Made by a program: the position numbers and the translations under genes. Below, in pieces: positions 33,976 through 42,434 of a stretch of 45,282 nt of DNA. Numbering within the stretch: the first letter of the stretch is position 1; every line of letters starts with the position of its first letter. Source of the DNA: Gammaproteobacteria bacterium (GTDB lineage: Bacteria; Pseudomonadota; Gammaproteobacteria; Enterobacterales; Kangiellaceae); assembly GCA_013373545.1 (NCBI GenBank), contig JABXHQ010000007.1, positions 1 through 45,282 of the forward strand. The letters run 5' to 3'. The notes beneath the pieces are model-generated. The model did not search any database, was not told the origin of the DNA, and was given only the letters and a program-made list of their open reading frames with translations.

Positions 33976-36129
33976 CTATTGCCATTCGGCACGAAGAGTG
34001 ACGCCAGAGTATTTTGCATAGGCACGTATTCCTACATACCAAGTTCCCGCCGCCGGATTACTGATAGTACAAAGTTCTTCATTTCCGGTTTTGTATGGGC
34101 GACAATCAAATTGTCCAGTTGTAGGCTGACTGGCGCGACGTAGGTAAAGATCCGCATCGCCCGAGCCGCCCGTAATCGAAACGGATAGCTGAGTCATACC
34201 GGCTGGAATTTCCAGCGCAACGTATTTCCAACCACCTTGGTTATCGGCAATATCGGTGTACTCAACGCTATCACCCGTTGGCGCTGAACCTTCATCATAA
34301 GTTGCCAGTAGTTGCACATTATCGAATTGGCTATAGCCATAAACAGTAACATAATAGGTGCCGGCTTGTGGCGAGCTAAACGGACAAGATTCGTTATTTC
34401 CATTTTTCCACGGACGACAGTCGTAAACGGATAAGGTCGGCTTTGCGGCATAGCGAACGTAAAGGTCAGCATCGCCTGAACCACCGGATAATTGAAAACG
34501 CAAATTGGATGCATTTTCCGGAACAATCATTTCGAATGCTAGTGAATCACCTTGCTCACCCGTTAACGCAGATTTCGCCACGCCATTTTCCAATAGATTG
34601 TTCGTTTGAGTGCCGTTCGACAAAGTCGCCGTAATATTAACAAACTCAAATGAACGGTCATTGGGCTCAAGCGTGATATACCAGGTTCCCGCTTGTGGAT
34701 TATTCACCAATACCAGCTCTTCATTTCCGCTGTTCGCTGAGAAATAGTCATAACTAGTGCTTGAAGGAGTTGCTTCGTAACTGACATAAACATCCATCAA
34801 TCCGCCAACCTGCCCATCAAACAAACTGGTTTCAACTCGTAGTTCAGCAACATTTTCTGGAACATTGATAAAGTATGTACGGCTGCCCTTTTGTCGTTGG
34901 TCAAGTCGTGGCTTACCGCTCAATAATTGATTCGCACTTTGTTCGTCGCAAACAATGTTATCGCCATCAGAATTAGGTGATACTACAATTGCACCAGCGC
35001 CCAGTGTTGCATTAATAAAGTTAACCGTTTCGCAAGCATAAACATCGAGTGGATTACCACTTGCTAGAATGCTGTTCATCAAGGGAGGAAAAGACCAAGC
35101 GGTATTAAGTTCACTGAATGCGTTATTACTGATATCAAGATACTCTAAAGCCGGCGGTAAGCGCTGCTCGATGGCCGAAATATTTTCATTCGCCACGGAA
35201 AGTGACTTTAAACCACGAAAAAATTGAATACCTTCTAACGATGTAATTTCACCGGCACCAGGTGTTTGGATCTGAGTGACTAAAGCCGCTTCAATCGAGT
35301 CAATCTCGCCATCAGCATTATCATCGAATTGCGCCACCAAATAATTTTTAAAGGCAGCATCGGGAATTTCAATGATCTTAGCACCATAGGTTCTTGCCGC
35401 TGCTAGTTGATCGCCTGCACTAATATAAGAGTTTTGACCGAGTAGTTCGGTGTACTTTTCATAACCTGGTTTAACGGTAATGGTCGGTAAGCTGTTTTGA
35501 GTCCAAGCATATTGTCCGTAGTGCATAACGGATTGAAAATCATACTCAGCTAAGTTATTAGTATTACGTTTGGTGAAATTGTAACGCTGATCGGGATCAA
35601 TATTATCGATATTAATCGTTACATAATCGTCACGATCACTGCGCATTTGTTCATGCCACATACCGAGTGAATGCCCTAACTCGTGCACGATAACATATTG
35701 GGTACCCCAGCTAACCATAGCCAAGGTTTGACGACCACCCACCATACCCACAGTAGCAAAGTTTTTATTATCATTGGTAATGTAAATATGATTAGCTTCT
35801 GTGGTTCGCTCAATAAACTCTAAGTTCGCAATTTCAGCCCAAATTTGCGCTGCCGCTACAAAATTCTGACGATTTTCTGCCGTAACATCGGGCGCAAACT
35901 CGTAAACAACTTTGCCATCGGTCCAAGCAGGTACATTGGCATCCATCTTGTTTGTATGCGCAGATTCTTTGGTTGAAATTAACATATCGTCGAGTTGATA
36001 GTATTCAACATTATCGACATAAACTTTTGGTGCGCCTTTAAGAAAGTTTGCCTCCGTCCCCTTAGTAAAAGCAGAGGTTGAAAACGTACTCGCCATTATA
36101 AACGCCAAGACTAATTTTAAGTGGTTCAT
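33976..36129 (-). CDS. Secreted astacin-type (M12A) metalloprotease with LRR and three PPC domains
   Basis: The protein has 717 residues from ATG 36129, chosen for the AAAGGAG Shine-Dalgarno immediately upstream. Domain order: signal peptide (residues 1-22), astacin catalytic domain with HELGHSLGMWHEQ (zinc ligands His149, His153, His159) and the Met-turn SVMHYGQYAW (about 200-209), an EF-hand-like DNADGEIDSIEA loop (about 270-281), a short leucine-rich segment (about 295-365), a cysteine-containing linker, then three PPC domains (about 412-505, 525-610 and 625-717). The PPC domains are marked by GSGDADLYVR/GSGDADLYLR and the paired Cys in DCRP...SCPF and DCRP...LCTI. PPC domains usually assist export or are removed during maturation. 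It is probably an extracellular protease for protein nutrients. Confidence 0.92.
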   Translation of the reverse strand: MNHLKLVLAFIMASTFSTSAFTKGTEANFLKGAPKVYVDNVEYYQLDDMLISTKESAHTNKMDANVPAWTDGKVVYEFAPDVTAENRQNFVAAAQIWAEIANLEFIERTTEANHIYITNDNKNFATVGMVGGRQTLAMVSWGTQYVIVHELGHSLGMWHEQMRSDRDDYVTINIDNIDPDQRYNFTKRNTNNLAEYDFQSVMHYGQYAWTQNSLPTITVKPGYEKYTELLGQNSYISAGDQLAAARTYGAKIIEIPDAAFKNYLVAQFDDNADGEIDSIEAALVTQIQTPGAGEITSLEGIQFFRGLKSLSVANENISAIEQRLPPALEYLDISNNAFSELNTAWSFPPLMNSILASGNPLDVYACETVNFINATLGAGAIVVSPNSDGDNIVCDEQSANQLLSGKPRLDQRQKGSRTYFINVPENVAELRVETSLFDGQVGGLMDVYVSYEATPSSTSYDYFSANSGNEELVLVNNPQAGTWYITLEPNDRSFEFVNITATLSNGTQTNNLLENGVAKSALTGEQGDSLAFEMIVPENASNLRFQLSGGSGDADLYVRYAAKPTLSVYDCRPWKNGNNESCPFSSPQAGTYYVTVYGYSQFDNVQLLATYDEGSAPTGDSVEYTDIADNQGGWKYVALEIPAGMTQLSVSITGGSGDADLYLRRASQPTTGQFDCRPYKTGNEELCTISNPAAGTWYVGIRAYAKYSGVTLRAEWQ

Positions 36130-36707
36130 TGTTACTCCTTTGATCAAGAACACCCATTTTTGTCGGCGCTATTATTAAGACGAGTAGAAAAATGAACAAT
36201 TGAGATTATTTAATTATTCGCATTAGTTTTTTTCATCATAAAGAATTTATTAACAGGAGGTAAATTTGGTTAAAAAAGCAGCTTAAAACGTTATTCATTG
36301 AGTAAAAAATGAGTCATCAATCAGTAACTCAGCAAAAATTATCAAAAGCATTACTAAAAAGACGTGAATATTTACGGAAGTTGTTTATGACTCAAAAAAT
36401 AAAAACGATTAAATAATCTTCGATTTGAATAACCAATTAACAACCCGTTTGATTTTTCGGATTGCTTAAGTGCGATAACTCTCAGCTGAAAAGTTTAAAG
36501 TTTAGCGAACATTAAATGACGCTAACGATTAGGTTTAGGTGCTCAAAACCTTAATGACTGAAAACACTAGTCATTAGTGCCTTTAGAGAAAATGAATATA
36601 GGCAAACAGGAAGGTAGATCAAGTTAACTAGAGAAAAATCAACCTGCCACTAAAATTAGTTAACCTCCCTATTTAGCCGATTAAATGCGACTTTGGTTTA
36701 AAAGCGG
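36130..36707. other. Long AT-rich intergenic region upstream of the protease
   Basis: About 580 bp without a convincing gene, more AT-rich than its surroundings. It must contain the protease promoter. A 35-codon plus-strand frame (36309-36416) starts with ATG and encodes a Lys/Arg-rich peptide but lacks a good Shine-Dalgarno. A perfect eight-base inverted repeat TAATGACT/AGTCATTA with a nine-base loop lies at 36552-36576. A Shine-Dalgarno-like AGGAGG near 36255 precedes only a six-residue frame. Confidence 0.5.
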
Positions 36708-36869
36708 TTAACCCAAAGCAAACTTAACTAGGCTAGCAGCTAAGATAAAAAAGACGCCAGCGGCAAAGCCGATTAAAAGAGCGCGCGCAATTGATTTTTT
36801 CTTATTACCTGGCTCATCGGCTCTTGGTTGGTTATTGCTTAAATCGGAATTCTCATTCTGCTTACTCAT
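36708..36869 (-). CDS. Small single-span membrane protein (53 aa)
   Basis: A 53-codon minus-strand frame starts with ATG at 36869 and ends with TAA. The N-terminal half is hydrophilic (MSKQNENSDLSNNQPRADEP) followed by a basic GNKKKS. The C-terminal half is one hydrophobic helix (ALLIGFAAGVFFILAASLVKFALG). This polar head, positive cluster and single span arrangement is typical of a real small inner-membrane protein and unlikely by chance. A GAGAG sequence lies about five bases before the ATG. Partner and function are unknown. Confidence 0.65.
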   Translation of the reverse strand: MSKQNENSDLSNNQPRADEPGNKKKSIARALLIGFAAGVFFILAASLVKFALG

Positions 36870-37173
36870 ACGACTCTCATATTCCTTAATGGTTGATTGG
36901 TTCGCCGATGCTTATACCCAAGAGAGGCTTGCCCAGTGTCTCGTTAAGCGGCTCAAATCGGCCGCTTTGATTATACACGATTCTTCTGCAGGTCAGCCCT
37001 AATGGGTAATTAGGGAATGACGGAATGCGGCTTGGTATCATTTTCATGATACCAATTTAATTGACCCGACATTTGTCTGTGGCAACTCATAATTTTCAGC
37101 TTAGCCGATCCTTTTACAGACCGATAACGTACTATAGTGATATCTAAACTTTGCTCAACTTATGAGGTTATTC
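36870..37173. other. Intergenic region with two strong hairpins
   Basis: This is the divergent spacer of about 300 bp between the small membrane protein and the MipA/OmpV gene. AAGCGGC and GCCGCTT form a stem with an eight-base loop at 36946-36967. TTGGTATCAT and ATGATACCAA form a perfect ten-pair stem with a TTTC loop at 37032-37055. A TATAGT hexamer at 37133-37138 may be the -10 of the OmpV-like gene, without a well-spaced -35. Confidence 0.55.
37032..37055. promoter_or_regulatory. Perfect ten-bp inverted repeat upstream of the MipA/OmpV gene
   Basis: TTGGTATCAT, a TTTC loop and ATGATACCAA form a perfect hairpin about 80 bp upstream of the predicted -10. It may be a regulator site or an RNA hairpin. 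The following TTTAATT is a poor U-tract, so a terminator is less likely. Confidence 0.45.
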
Positions 37174-38001
37174 ATGAAAGCAACCACTCAGCATTGGCTC
37201 TTAGCCATCATTGTCAGCTTTTGTTACTCATCCTTAATCGCTGAGGAGCGCCCAGCTGCATTGGTCCCTTTGCCTTCCGTCGATGACTTTACTCACGGTC
37301 AAGATGGCTGGGGATTTGGGCTTGGTTTAGGAGTCGAGTATGAATCGGCCTATGAAGGCTCCGATGAGTTTGGGTTTGAGGCTCAACCTGCTGGCGGCGT
37401 GCAATGGCGCAGCGGCAATGATGTGTTCTTTTTCGCTGGAGAAGCGCTCGGTTGGCGCGGCCTGCGTTCCGATACTTGGCTATTTGAGGCGGTCGTTGCA
37501 TTTGATGAAGGACGCGCCGAAGGCGACTCCGACGAGGGCTATCTTAATGGGCTCGGCGATCAAGAGGAAGGCACCGAGCTGGTATTCCAAGCGCGCCGTG
37601 CTCTGGATCTCGATTGGCGCAATTGGCTGGTGGGTCGAGTCGTCACCGGAGACAATGGTAACCTCGGTCTTTTCGGCTTTGGGCACCGCTTTGGTGATAA
37701 TAACGATGGCTCCGGCTCAGAACTTTCGCTTGTCGTAGTATTTCACGATAGTGAATACGCGAATACTGGTTTTGGGATCAACGCTACGCAAGCGACTAAC
37801 TCCGGCTTAAATGAAACCGAATTGGATGCGGGATTGCGCTCAGTTGCTCTCGATTACAACTATCGCTACCACATTAATAAGCATTGGCAGATCTTTGGCG
37901 AAGCTTTATATGAGCGTTTTAGTAGTGATGTTACCAACAGCCCCATTGCACGTAGCGACTACGAAGCCGAAATCGGTGTTGGTTTTATCTACGTGTTTTA
38001 A
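37174..38001 (+). CDS. MipA/OmpV-family outer-membrane protein
   Basis: The protein has 275 residues from ATG 37174, which has an AGG Shine-Dalgarno six bases upstream inside the alternative in-frame ATG at 37162. The signal peptide is LLAIIVSFCYSSLIAEE. The mature part matches MipA/OmpV: GWGFGLGLGVEYESAYEGSDEFGFEAQPAGGVQW, FFFAGEALGWRGLRSDTWLFEA, and a final amphipathic strand EAEIGVGFIYVF ending in Phe for outer-membrane insertion. Members are outer-membrane beta-barrels linked to murein scaffolding or osmotic response; the specific role here is unknown. Confidence 0.9.
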   Translation: MKATTQHWLLAIIVSFCYSSLIAEERPAALVPLPSVDDFTHGQDGWGFGLGLGVEYESAYEGSDEFGFEAQPAGGVQWRSGNDVFFFAGEALGWRGLRSDTWLFEAVVAFDEGRAEGDSDEGYLNGLGDQEEGTELVFQARRALDLDWRNWLVGRVVTGDNGNLGLFGFGHRFGDNNDGSGSELSLVVVFHDSEYANTGFGINATQATNSGLNETELDAGLRSVALDYNYRYHINKHWQIFGEALYERFSSDVTNSPIARSDYEAEIGVGFIYVF

Positions 38002-38029
38002 TGGCGTACTAATTCACTCATCAGAGTTA

Positions 38030-38072
38030 ACAGCAAGCTTTATCGGTTAATACTGGCCATTAAGCTTGCTGT
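38030..38072. repeat. Perfect 11-bp inverted repeat between convergent genes
   Basis: ACAGCAAGCTT (38030-38040) and AAGCTTGCTGT (38062-38072) are exact inverted copies around a 21-base loop, between the converging OmpV-like gene and the unknown gene at 38126. There is no U-tract on either strand, so it may be a factor-assisted terminator or mRNA-stabilising stem. Confidence 0.6.
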
Positions 38073-38125
38073 CACATTCGGTATGCTGATTAATTAGGCT
38101 TCCTTAGATTAAGCACAAACGACGG

Positions 38126-38605
38126 TTACCCGTAATGCTCTTTCAGGAAGCCTTCAATATATTCAATGACTTCATCCATCGTGAACTCACCTTGTTTGCA
38201 TTTCGCACCACTTGCTTTTAGCTCAGCGACGATTGTGGTTAACCTTTCACGCCCTACATCGCCGAGCGAAACCGCACATTGAGTGTCGAAAGAAACTTCC
38301 TTGCCAAGAAAATAATCTTCAATATAGTCGGCCCCGGTCTGCATAAGCAGCATTTTACCCAGCGGTCCAATAGACTCAGTTGCGCCCCAGATTTTCTCAC
38401 AAAAGTCCGCTTCCGCACGAAAGATGTCACGCAGCAGTTCAGGTTTTACGGCGCCCTCTAATTCCATAATCGCGGCGATGACTTGATTCCGAAACGCTTC
38501 GTTCTGGTCGCGCCAGTGTTCAGCGTCTGAATTGTTCGAGTGAACCACAATATGCACTTTTTGCTCAGCGTTATAAGATTTTATGAACTCTGAAACGTTG
38601 ATCAT
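38126..38605 (-). CDS. Unknown cytosolic protein
   Basis: I do not recognise this 159-residue acidic protein. It has no signal or membrane span. Helical segments dominate (AFRNQVIAAIMELEGAVKPELLRDIFRAEADFCEKIW) and the C-terminus (MDEVIEYIEGFLKEHYG) is amphipathic. An AGGAG Shine-Dalgarno six bases before the ATG supports it as a gene. It begins ten bases after the upstream gene at 38615, so the two probably form one transcript. Confidence 0.7.
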   Translation of the reverse strand: MINVSEFIKSYNAEQKVHIVVHSNNSDAEHWRDQNEAFRNQVIAAIMELEGAVKPELLRDIFRAEADFCEKIWGATESIGPLGKMLLMQTGADYIEDYFLGKEVSFDTQCAVSLGDVGRERLTTIVAELKASGAKCKQGEFTMDEVIEYIEGFLKEHYG

Positions 38606-38614
38606 TTAACGCTC

Positions 38615-39127
38615 CTACTTCCAAAACTGCCACCACGACTTTGCCGCGGCTTGACCCGGTCGATGACCACGCAGTGGATCATCAAAAGTATTTAGCTCGG
38701 GCGTCAACGCTAAAAAAGCTTTCGCGACTGTTTCTTGCCCATACTGAGCCTCTAACGCCGCCCATCTTGAGCTGGGTAATATCGCGAAAGCCAGCGTATC
38801 ACTGCCGTCAGAGTCCCATACAAATCGAATCTGGAAGTCAGGCGCTAAGATCTCATTAATGGCGATTAAAGTAATATGGCGATCGGCTCCCGAGTATGTC
38901 AGAGGTACCTTGGTCGTCTTTCCTTTATAACTAAGAATAAGCTGATCCTGTTCCCATTTTGAGCTCAGCGAGCCTGTTTTAATAATTGTTTCGCAGTAGC
39001 CCGCTAGTTCGCCATCGTCTTCACGCCAATCAACCCAAAAAACTTCTTGCTCAGACTCGTCGTCTAATAATCGCATGACCGTTTGTTCGCTCGGCTCTGC
39101 TATGAGTTGCTCTACTAATGACTGCAT
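38615..39127 (-). CDS. Unknown cytosolic protein
   Basis: I do not recognise this 170-residue acidic protein. It is predicted soluble with mixed alpha/beta content: VFWVDWREDDGELAGYCE, LILSYKGKTTKVPL, HITLIAINEILAPDFQIRFVWDSDG, LAFAILPSSRWAALEAQYG, ending in a Trp-rich KSWWQFWK. The central part reads like a small alpha/beta fold of the kind seen in immunity-type or DUF proteins, but that is only an impression. It is linked to the following gene by a ten-base gap. Confidence 0.7.
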   Translation of the reverse strand: MQSLVEQLIAEPSEQTVMRLLDDESEQEVFWVDWREDDGELAGYCETIIKTGSLSSKWEQDQLILSYKGKTTKVPLTYSGADRHITLIAINEILAPDFQIRFVWDSDGSDTLAFAILPSSRWAALEAQYGQETVAKAFLALTPELNTFDDPLRGHRPGQAAAKSWWQFWK

Positions 39128-39157
39128 GAATAAGTTACCTATTGTTAATATTTAAAA

Positions 39158-39781
39158 CTAAATAGTGATATAGATGGTTCTGCTGCCGCCACACTGATCG
39201 GCAAGCTCAGTATATTGAAACTCAGCATCTTGAATTTCACTTGCAGCAAGATTTGGATAATGTTTAGCAACAAATTTAGTCAACTCATCTCGATCACGAT
39301 TGATTCGATAAAAACTTGTCCCTTCTTCACGAATTACTTCAATTTCACCTAGATAATAAATCCCAGGTGTTTGCAGTGAAAAATTAAACAACTTTTTTGA
39401 GCTGCAGCGAGAGAATTCATCGGGTGTATACACTAAACCATCGGCGCGTTTGAACTGAGCAATCGAAATAGCATAGGCTTCATCTTGCGGTAGCAAAGAT
39501 TGAGGTTTTAAAACAACGTAATCTAGTGTGGTTTTAATTTCAGACATATCAGGAAAGCCCGATAACCCAATGGAACGAGTTAACTCGCCATTTTCCTTTC
39601 GGTTGACTTTTTCCAGAACGACCATGTCCAAGGTTGCGTTTTGATCTTTTAATTTAAAAATAAACACCACATCTTCTTTGGTATCAACACTTGAGGTACC
39701 CGAGAATTTACTACTAATCGAAGAGCAGCCAGACAATAGCCAGACGAACCCGGCAATAGTTAACTTTTTCAGTAATTTCAT
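39158..39781 (-). CDS. Unknown lipoprotein
   Basis: The 207-residue protein has a lipobox LLSGCSS (Cys19). The mature domain is beta-rich with conserved-looking charged strands (VVFIFKLKDQNATLDMVVLEKVNRKENGEL; GIYYLGEIEVIREEGTSFYRINRDRDEL) and two further cysteines (FSRCSSKK and ADQCGGSR). No family is recognised. It sits between the GH-like lipoprotein gene upstream (57-nt gap) and the two unknown cytosolic genes downstream, all on the minus strand. Confidence 0.75.
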   Translation of the reverse strand: MKLLKKLTIAGFVWLLSGCSSISSKFSGTSSVDTKEDVVFIFKLKDQNATLDMVVLEKVNRKENGELTRSIGLSGFPDMSEIKTTLDYVVLKPQSLLPQDEAYAISIAQFKRADGLVYTPDEFSRCSSKKLFNFSLQTPGIYYLGEIEVIREEGTSFYRINRDRDELTKFVAKHYPNLAASEIQDAEFQYTELADQCGGSRTIYITI

Positions 39782-39838
39782 TGCGCATCTATCCCTATTA
39801 ATGATGATTTTTTTATTTATTATTAAGTATTGTAATTA

Positions 39839-40975
39839 TTATTCGTCACGCGGACGTTCAAACCATTTTTGCCAGGTAGCCAACGCTTGTCGCGGTTGCT
39901 GTGCTTCATCATACAGCCCAATATCTTTCCAAATCTTTGCGACAGGATCTTGCGCAAGCTCATTTTCCCAGAGCGTATCAAAATCTGTCGCCGTCCACCA
40001 GATGACAAATGCCATATCTAAGTTTTCCGACTCAGCAAGCAACTTCTCTAAATAAAGGTTTTGTTTGGTTTGATCACTTTGCTCCGAATATTGAAAATCG
40101 GCGATGGTTAAGTCTTCAGCTATCCAGCCAGTTTCAGAAATAGCATAAGGCTTACCCGGCGCAATCAGCCTAATTTGCGTTAGCCAGTTAGCAGGAAGAT
40201 TGCTCGGATCACCGCGATCAGCGTGATTGTAAAATACATAAGGATAAGTGCTAATACCCACCAGATCGGTATAGGGTAATAACTCTGCATAATGAGTGGT
40301 GACCAACTGCATTTCAGAGGAGCTTGGACTTTTAAGTGCCACAGAAGTTACCAAGACTAACTGCGGATAACGGGCTTTAAGCTGCGTATAAACCGCCTCA
40401 GCGAACACCAAAAAATCTGCATATGCGTCTAAATCATTAAGGATAAGTTCGCTAACTTCGGTTCCATATTCAAAATAAGTCGGGGAAAAACGATCAATCA
40501 TATCGCTAGCAAAATTAACATACGCGGCAATGACTTCAGGAGAGCTCCAACTGCGATTAGCCCAATCATTTTGTCGTGGAAGATTATCACTTTCAGCCCA
40601 ATAAAGACTGAGTTCATCGCGACTGCTATTTAACGAGTCGACAGCGAGAAAAACAGTCATTGATGTAGCCGTATTGGCTAAACGGGTTTCAAGGCTGGCC
40701 TCAACATTAGGATGATAAGAGGTTTGGTCTAGTGCTTCTTGCCATGGTATCCCTTCCATCAAGTGATGTTTAATAATATCGCCGTGACTGTTTAAGCGAC
40801 CATAAGTGATGCTAATCGCGTTTTGCGTCGCTGCGAAATACCACGGAGTAAAACCTAAAAAAAAACTTCTCGATTCTAACTCCTGCGTCGGTTGCCCGTC
40901 TGAGCTTGATGATCCACCACAGGCAAACATCAATGGAAGGAGTAGTGCTAAAAGAAAAACTCGATAAGTAGCCAT
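39839..40975 (-). CDS. Lipoprotein TIM-barrel glycoside hydrolase-like protein
   Basis: The 378-residue protein has lipobox LMFACGG (Cys19) and a Ser/Gly tether. The mature part reads as a TIM barrel of the glycoside hydrolase clan A type. The likely acid/base Glu173 is in YFEYGTEVSEL after beta-strand 4, and the nucleophile Glu281 is in AISETGW at strand 7, about 108 residues later. Strand-like VLVTSVALKSPSSSE and LVGISTYPYVFYN lie between. GH53-like endo-galactanases and GH17-type enzymes share this ISETGW pattern, but the family and substrate cannot be fixed from sequence reading. The GTE in place of the usual NE at strand 4 is a deviation. An AGTTGAGCT-spaced GGAG Shine-Dalgarno supports the ATG. 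Confidence 0.7.
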   Translation of the reverse strand: MATYRVFLLALLLPLMFACGGSSSSDGQPTQELESRSFFLGFTPWYFAATQNAISITYGRLNSHGDIIKHHLMEGIPWQEALDQTSYHPNVEASLETRLANTATSMTVFLAVDSLNSSRDELSLYWAESDNLPRQNDWANRSWSSPEVIAAYVNFASDMIDRFSPTYFEYGTEVSELILNDLDAYADFLVFAEAVYTQLKARYPQLVLVTSVALKSPSSSEMQLVTTHYAELLPYTDLVGISTYPYVFYNHADRGDPSNLPANWLTQIRLIAPGKPYAISETGWIAEDLTIADFQYSEQSDQTKQNLYLEKLLAESENLDMAFVIWWTATDFDTLWENELAQDPVAKIWKDIGLYDEAQQPRQALATWQKWFERPRDE

Positions 40976-41162
40976 AGCTCAACTCCTGATAGAATTTTCA
41001 ATCGATTACTTCCGCTAAGCGAATACCATTATCCGTGCGGACTAGTTAGGTTAGGCCTAAACCGCTTATGCCACACTCAGCTTGATTTCCTGCATCGTTC
41101 ACTTCATCCGATGATTGCAGTACTATACTGCATTCTTTTACGAGTAATTGGAATATAACACC

Positions 41163-41714
41163 ATGAAACTGGCTCGCCTACCCCAATGCCGTAGCGCATT
41201 TTTCATATTCACACTCGCCTTTGCCGCTTTTTTTACCGCAATACCCAGCATGGCCAAAGACAACCTTACAGAAAAGTTTATTGATGCCACCATGACCGAA
41301 AAATCGATGGAAATCGGTATCAAAGCGTCTCTACTGCAAAGTTGCGCTCGTACAGGAAAGTCACAGCAAGCCTGTATGGAAGAAGCAAAAGTGGTTGATA
41401 GCATCGATTTTAAGGCCATACTCAGCAAAGTTTTCGAGCAGGTTTATACCGAAGAACAAATGCAGCAACTTTATGATTTTTACTCTTCAGAGCTCGGCCA
41501 AAAATATCAGCAAGGCATGTTATCGATGCTAACCCAACAATTACGCTATCCAGAAAAAGTCGCAATGCCCACACTGACTAAAGAAGAAGACGCGCTCATT
41601 CGTCAACATCAAGCTTCCAAGCTGAGTGCAATGGAAAGAGCGGCACAACCAAAACTTCGCGCCCTAATTGGTCAATACGTTCCCAAAGCACTGCAAGCAG
41701 CGGGCGTTCAATAA
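41163..41714 (+). CDS. DUF2059-domain exported protein
   Basis: The protein has 183 residues from ATG 41163; an upstream in-frame TTG at 41148 is less likely. A signal peptide (SAFFIFTLAFAAFFTAIPSMAKD) precedes a helical domain. The segment VFEQVYTEEQMQQLYDFYSSELGQKYQQGMLSMLTQQ is the DUF2059 signature. Function is unknown; members are periplasmic. A TATACT -10-like element lies at 41124-41129. It is divergent from the GH-like gene. Confidence 0.88.
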   Translation: MKLARLPQCRSAFFIFTLAFAAFFTAIPSMAKDNLTEKFIDATMTEKSMEIGIKASLLQSCARTGKSQQACMEEAKVVDSIDFKAILSKVFEQVYTEEQMQQLYDFYSSELGQKYQQGMLSMLTQQLRYPEKVAMPTLTKEEDALIRQHQASKLSAMERAAQPKLRALIGQYVPKALQAAGVQ

Positions 41715-41808
41715 CAGCAGTTCTAGATAGGTAAAAAGATAAGTTTGGGTAAAAACTTTAGTGGGTAGTTAAAGCTCTGTCGACGACTGTCGCGTTTATT
41801 CCATAACG

Positions 41809-42417
41809 CTAGTCGTCGTCATCATCTTCATCAGCGTCTTCCAGTAATTGATTATACAGCGCCACGGCTTTATTTAAGGCGTCCTGCTCTTCGAGCAAAT
41901 GCTGCTTAAAATCTAACTCTATCGGCAGCAATTGTGCGAGCTGATTCACAACATAGTCGGCACTGGCTAGATTGGCGGTGTCAACGGCGATATCAACTTC
42001 CGGTAACTTAGCTAATTTGGTGAGTAGCTCGCAAAGCGGCGCCACACTTGAAGGTAATTCGGTATCACTTGCATCGGGTAGGATTTGATAATGATCGGAA
42101 ATTAATAACTGATCATTTTGCAGTTCGTGTTCTAGCACACAGACACGTTCGCCACCGCGTACTTTAATAGTTAACACGCCATCATCGCGTTTATCGAAAT
42201 CGATAATATGAGCAAAGGTTCCAATCGGTTCAAACTCGGCCGGATTGCCCACCTCACGACCGTTGGTCATGCGGCTAACAATAAACGGAACCTGCTCGCT
42301 CATGCAGCGGCTCACCATATCTAGGTAACGTGGTTCAAAGATTACCAACTGCATAACGGCACCGGGAAACAGTACCGTTTTTAACGGAAAAATCGCACGT
42401 TTGCCTAAACTCATCAC
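41809..42417 (-). CDS. Lon substrate-binding (LON N) domain protein
   Basis: The 202-residue protein consists essentially of a Lon N-terminal substrate-binding domain: IFPLKTVLFPGAVMQLVIFEPRYLDMVSRCM near the start, IGTFAHIIDFDKRDDGVLTIKVRGGERVCVLE in the middle, and a helical C-part. It has no AAA or protease domain. It ends in DADEDDDDD, a strongly acidic tail. Stand-alone LON-domain proteins are common but poorly characterised. It begins 17 nt after the yadH-like gene, so may be part of that transcript. Confidence 0.92.
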   Translation of the reverse strand: MMSLGKRAIFPLKTVLFPGAVMQLVIFEPRYLDMVSRCMSEQVPFIVSRMTNGREVGNPAEFEPIGTFAHIIDFDKRDDGVLTIKVRGGERVCVLEHELQNDQLLISDHYQILPDASDTELPSSVAPLCELLTKLAKLPEVDIAVDTANLASADYVVNQLAQLLPIELDFKQHLLEEQDALNKAVALYNQLLEDADEDDDDD

Positions 42418-42434
42418 CTTCGCTCCTCGAAAGC

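Noticed and set aside
36309-36416. 35-codon plus-strand frame in the protease upstream spacer
   Set aside because: No clear Shine-Dalgarno, Lys-rich composition expected by chance in AT-rich DNA; left only as a note.
41809-42417. Fragment of a broken lon gene
   Set aside because: The frame is intact with its own start and acidic end; stand-alone LON-domain proteins are a known class.
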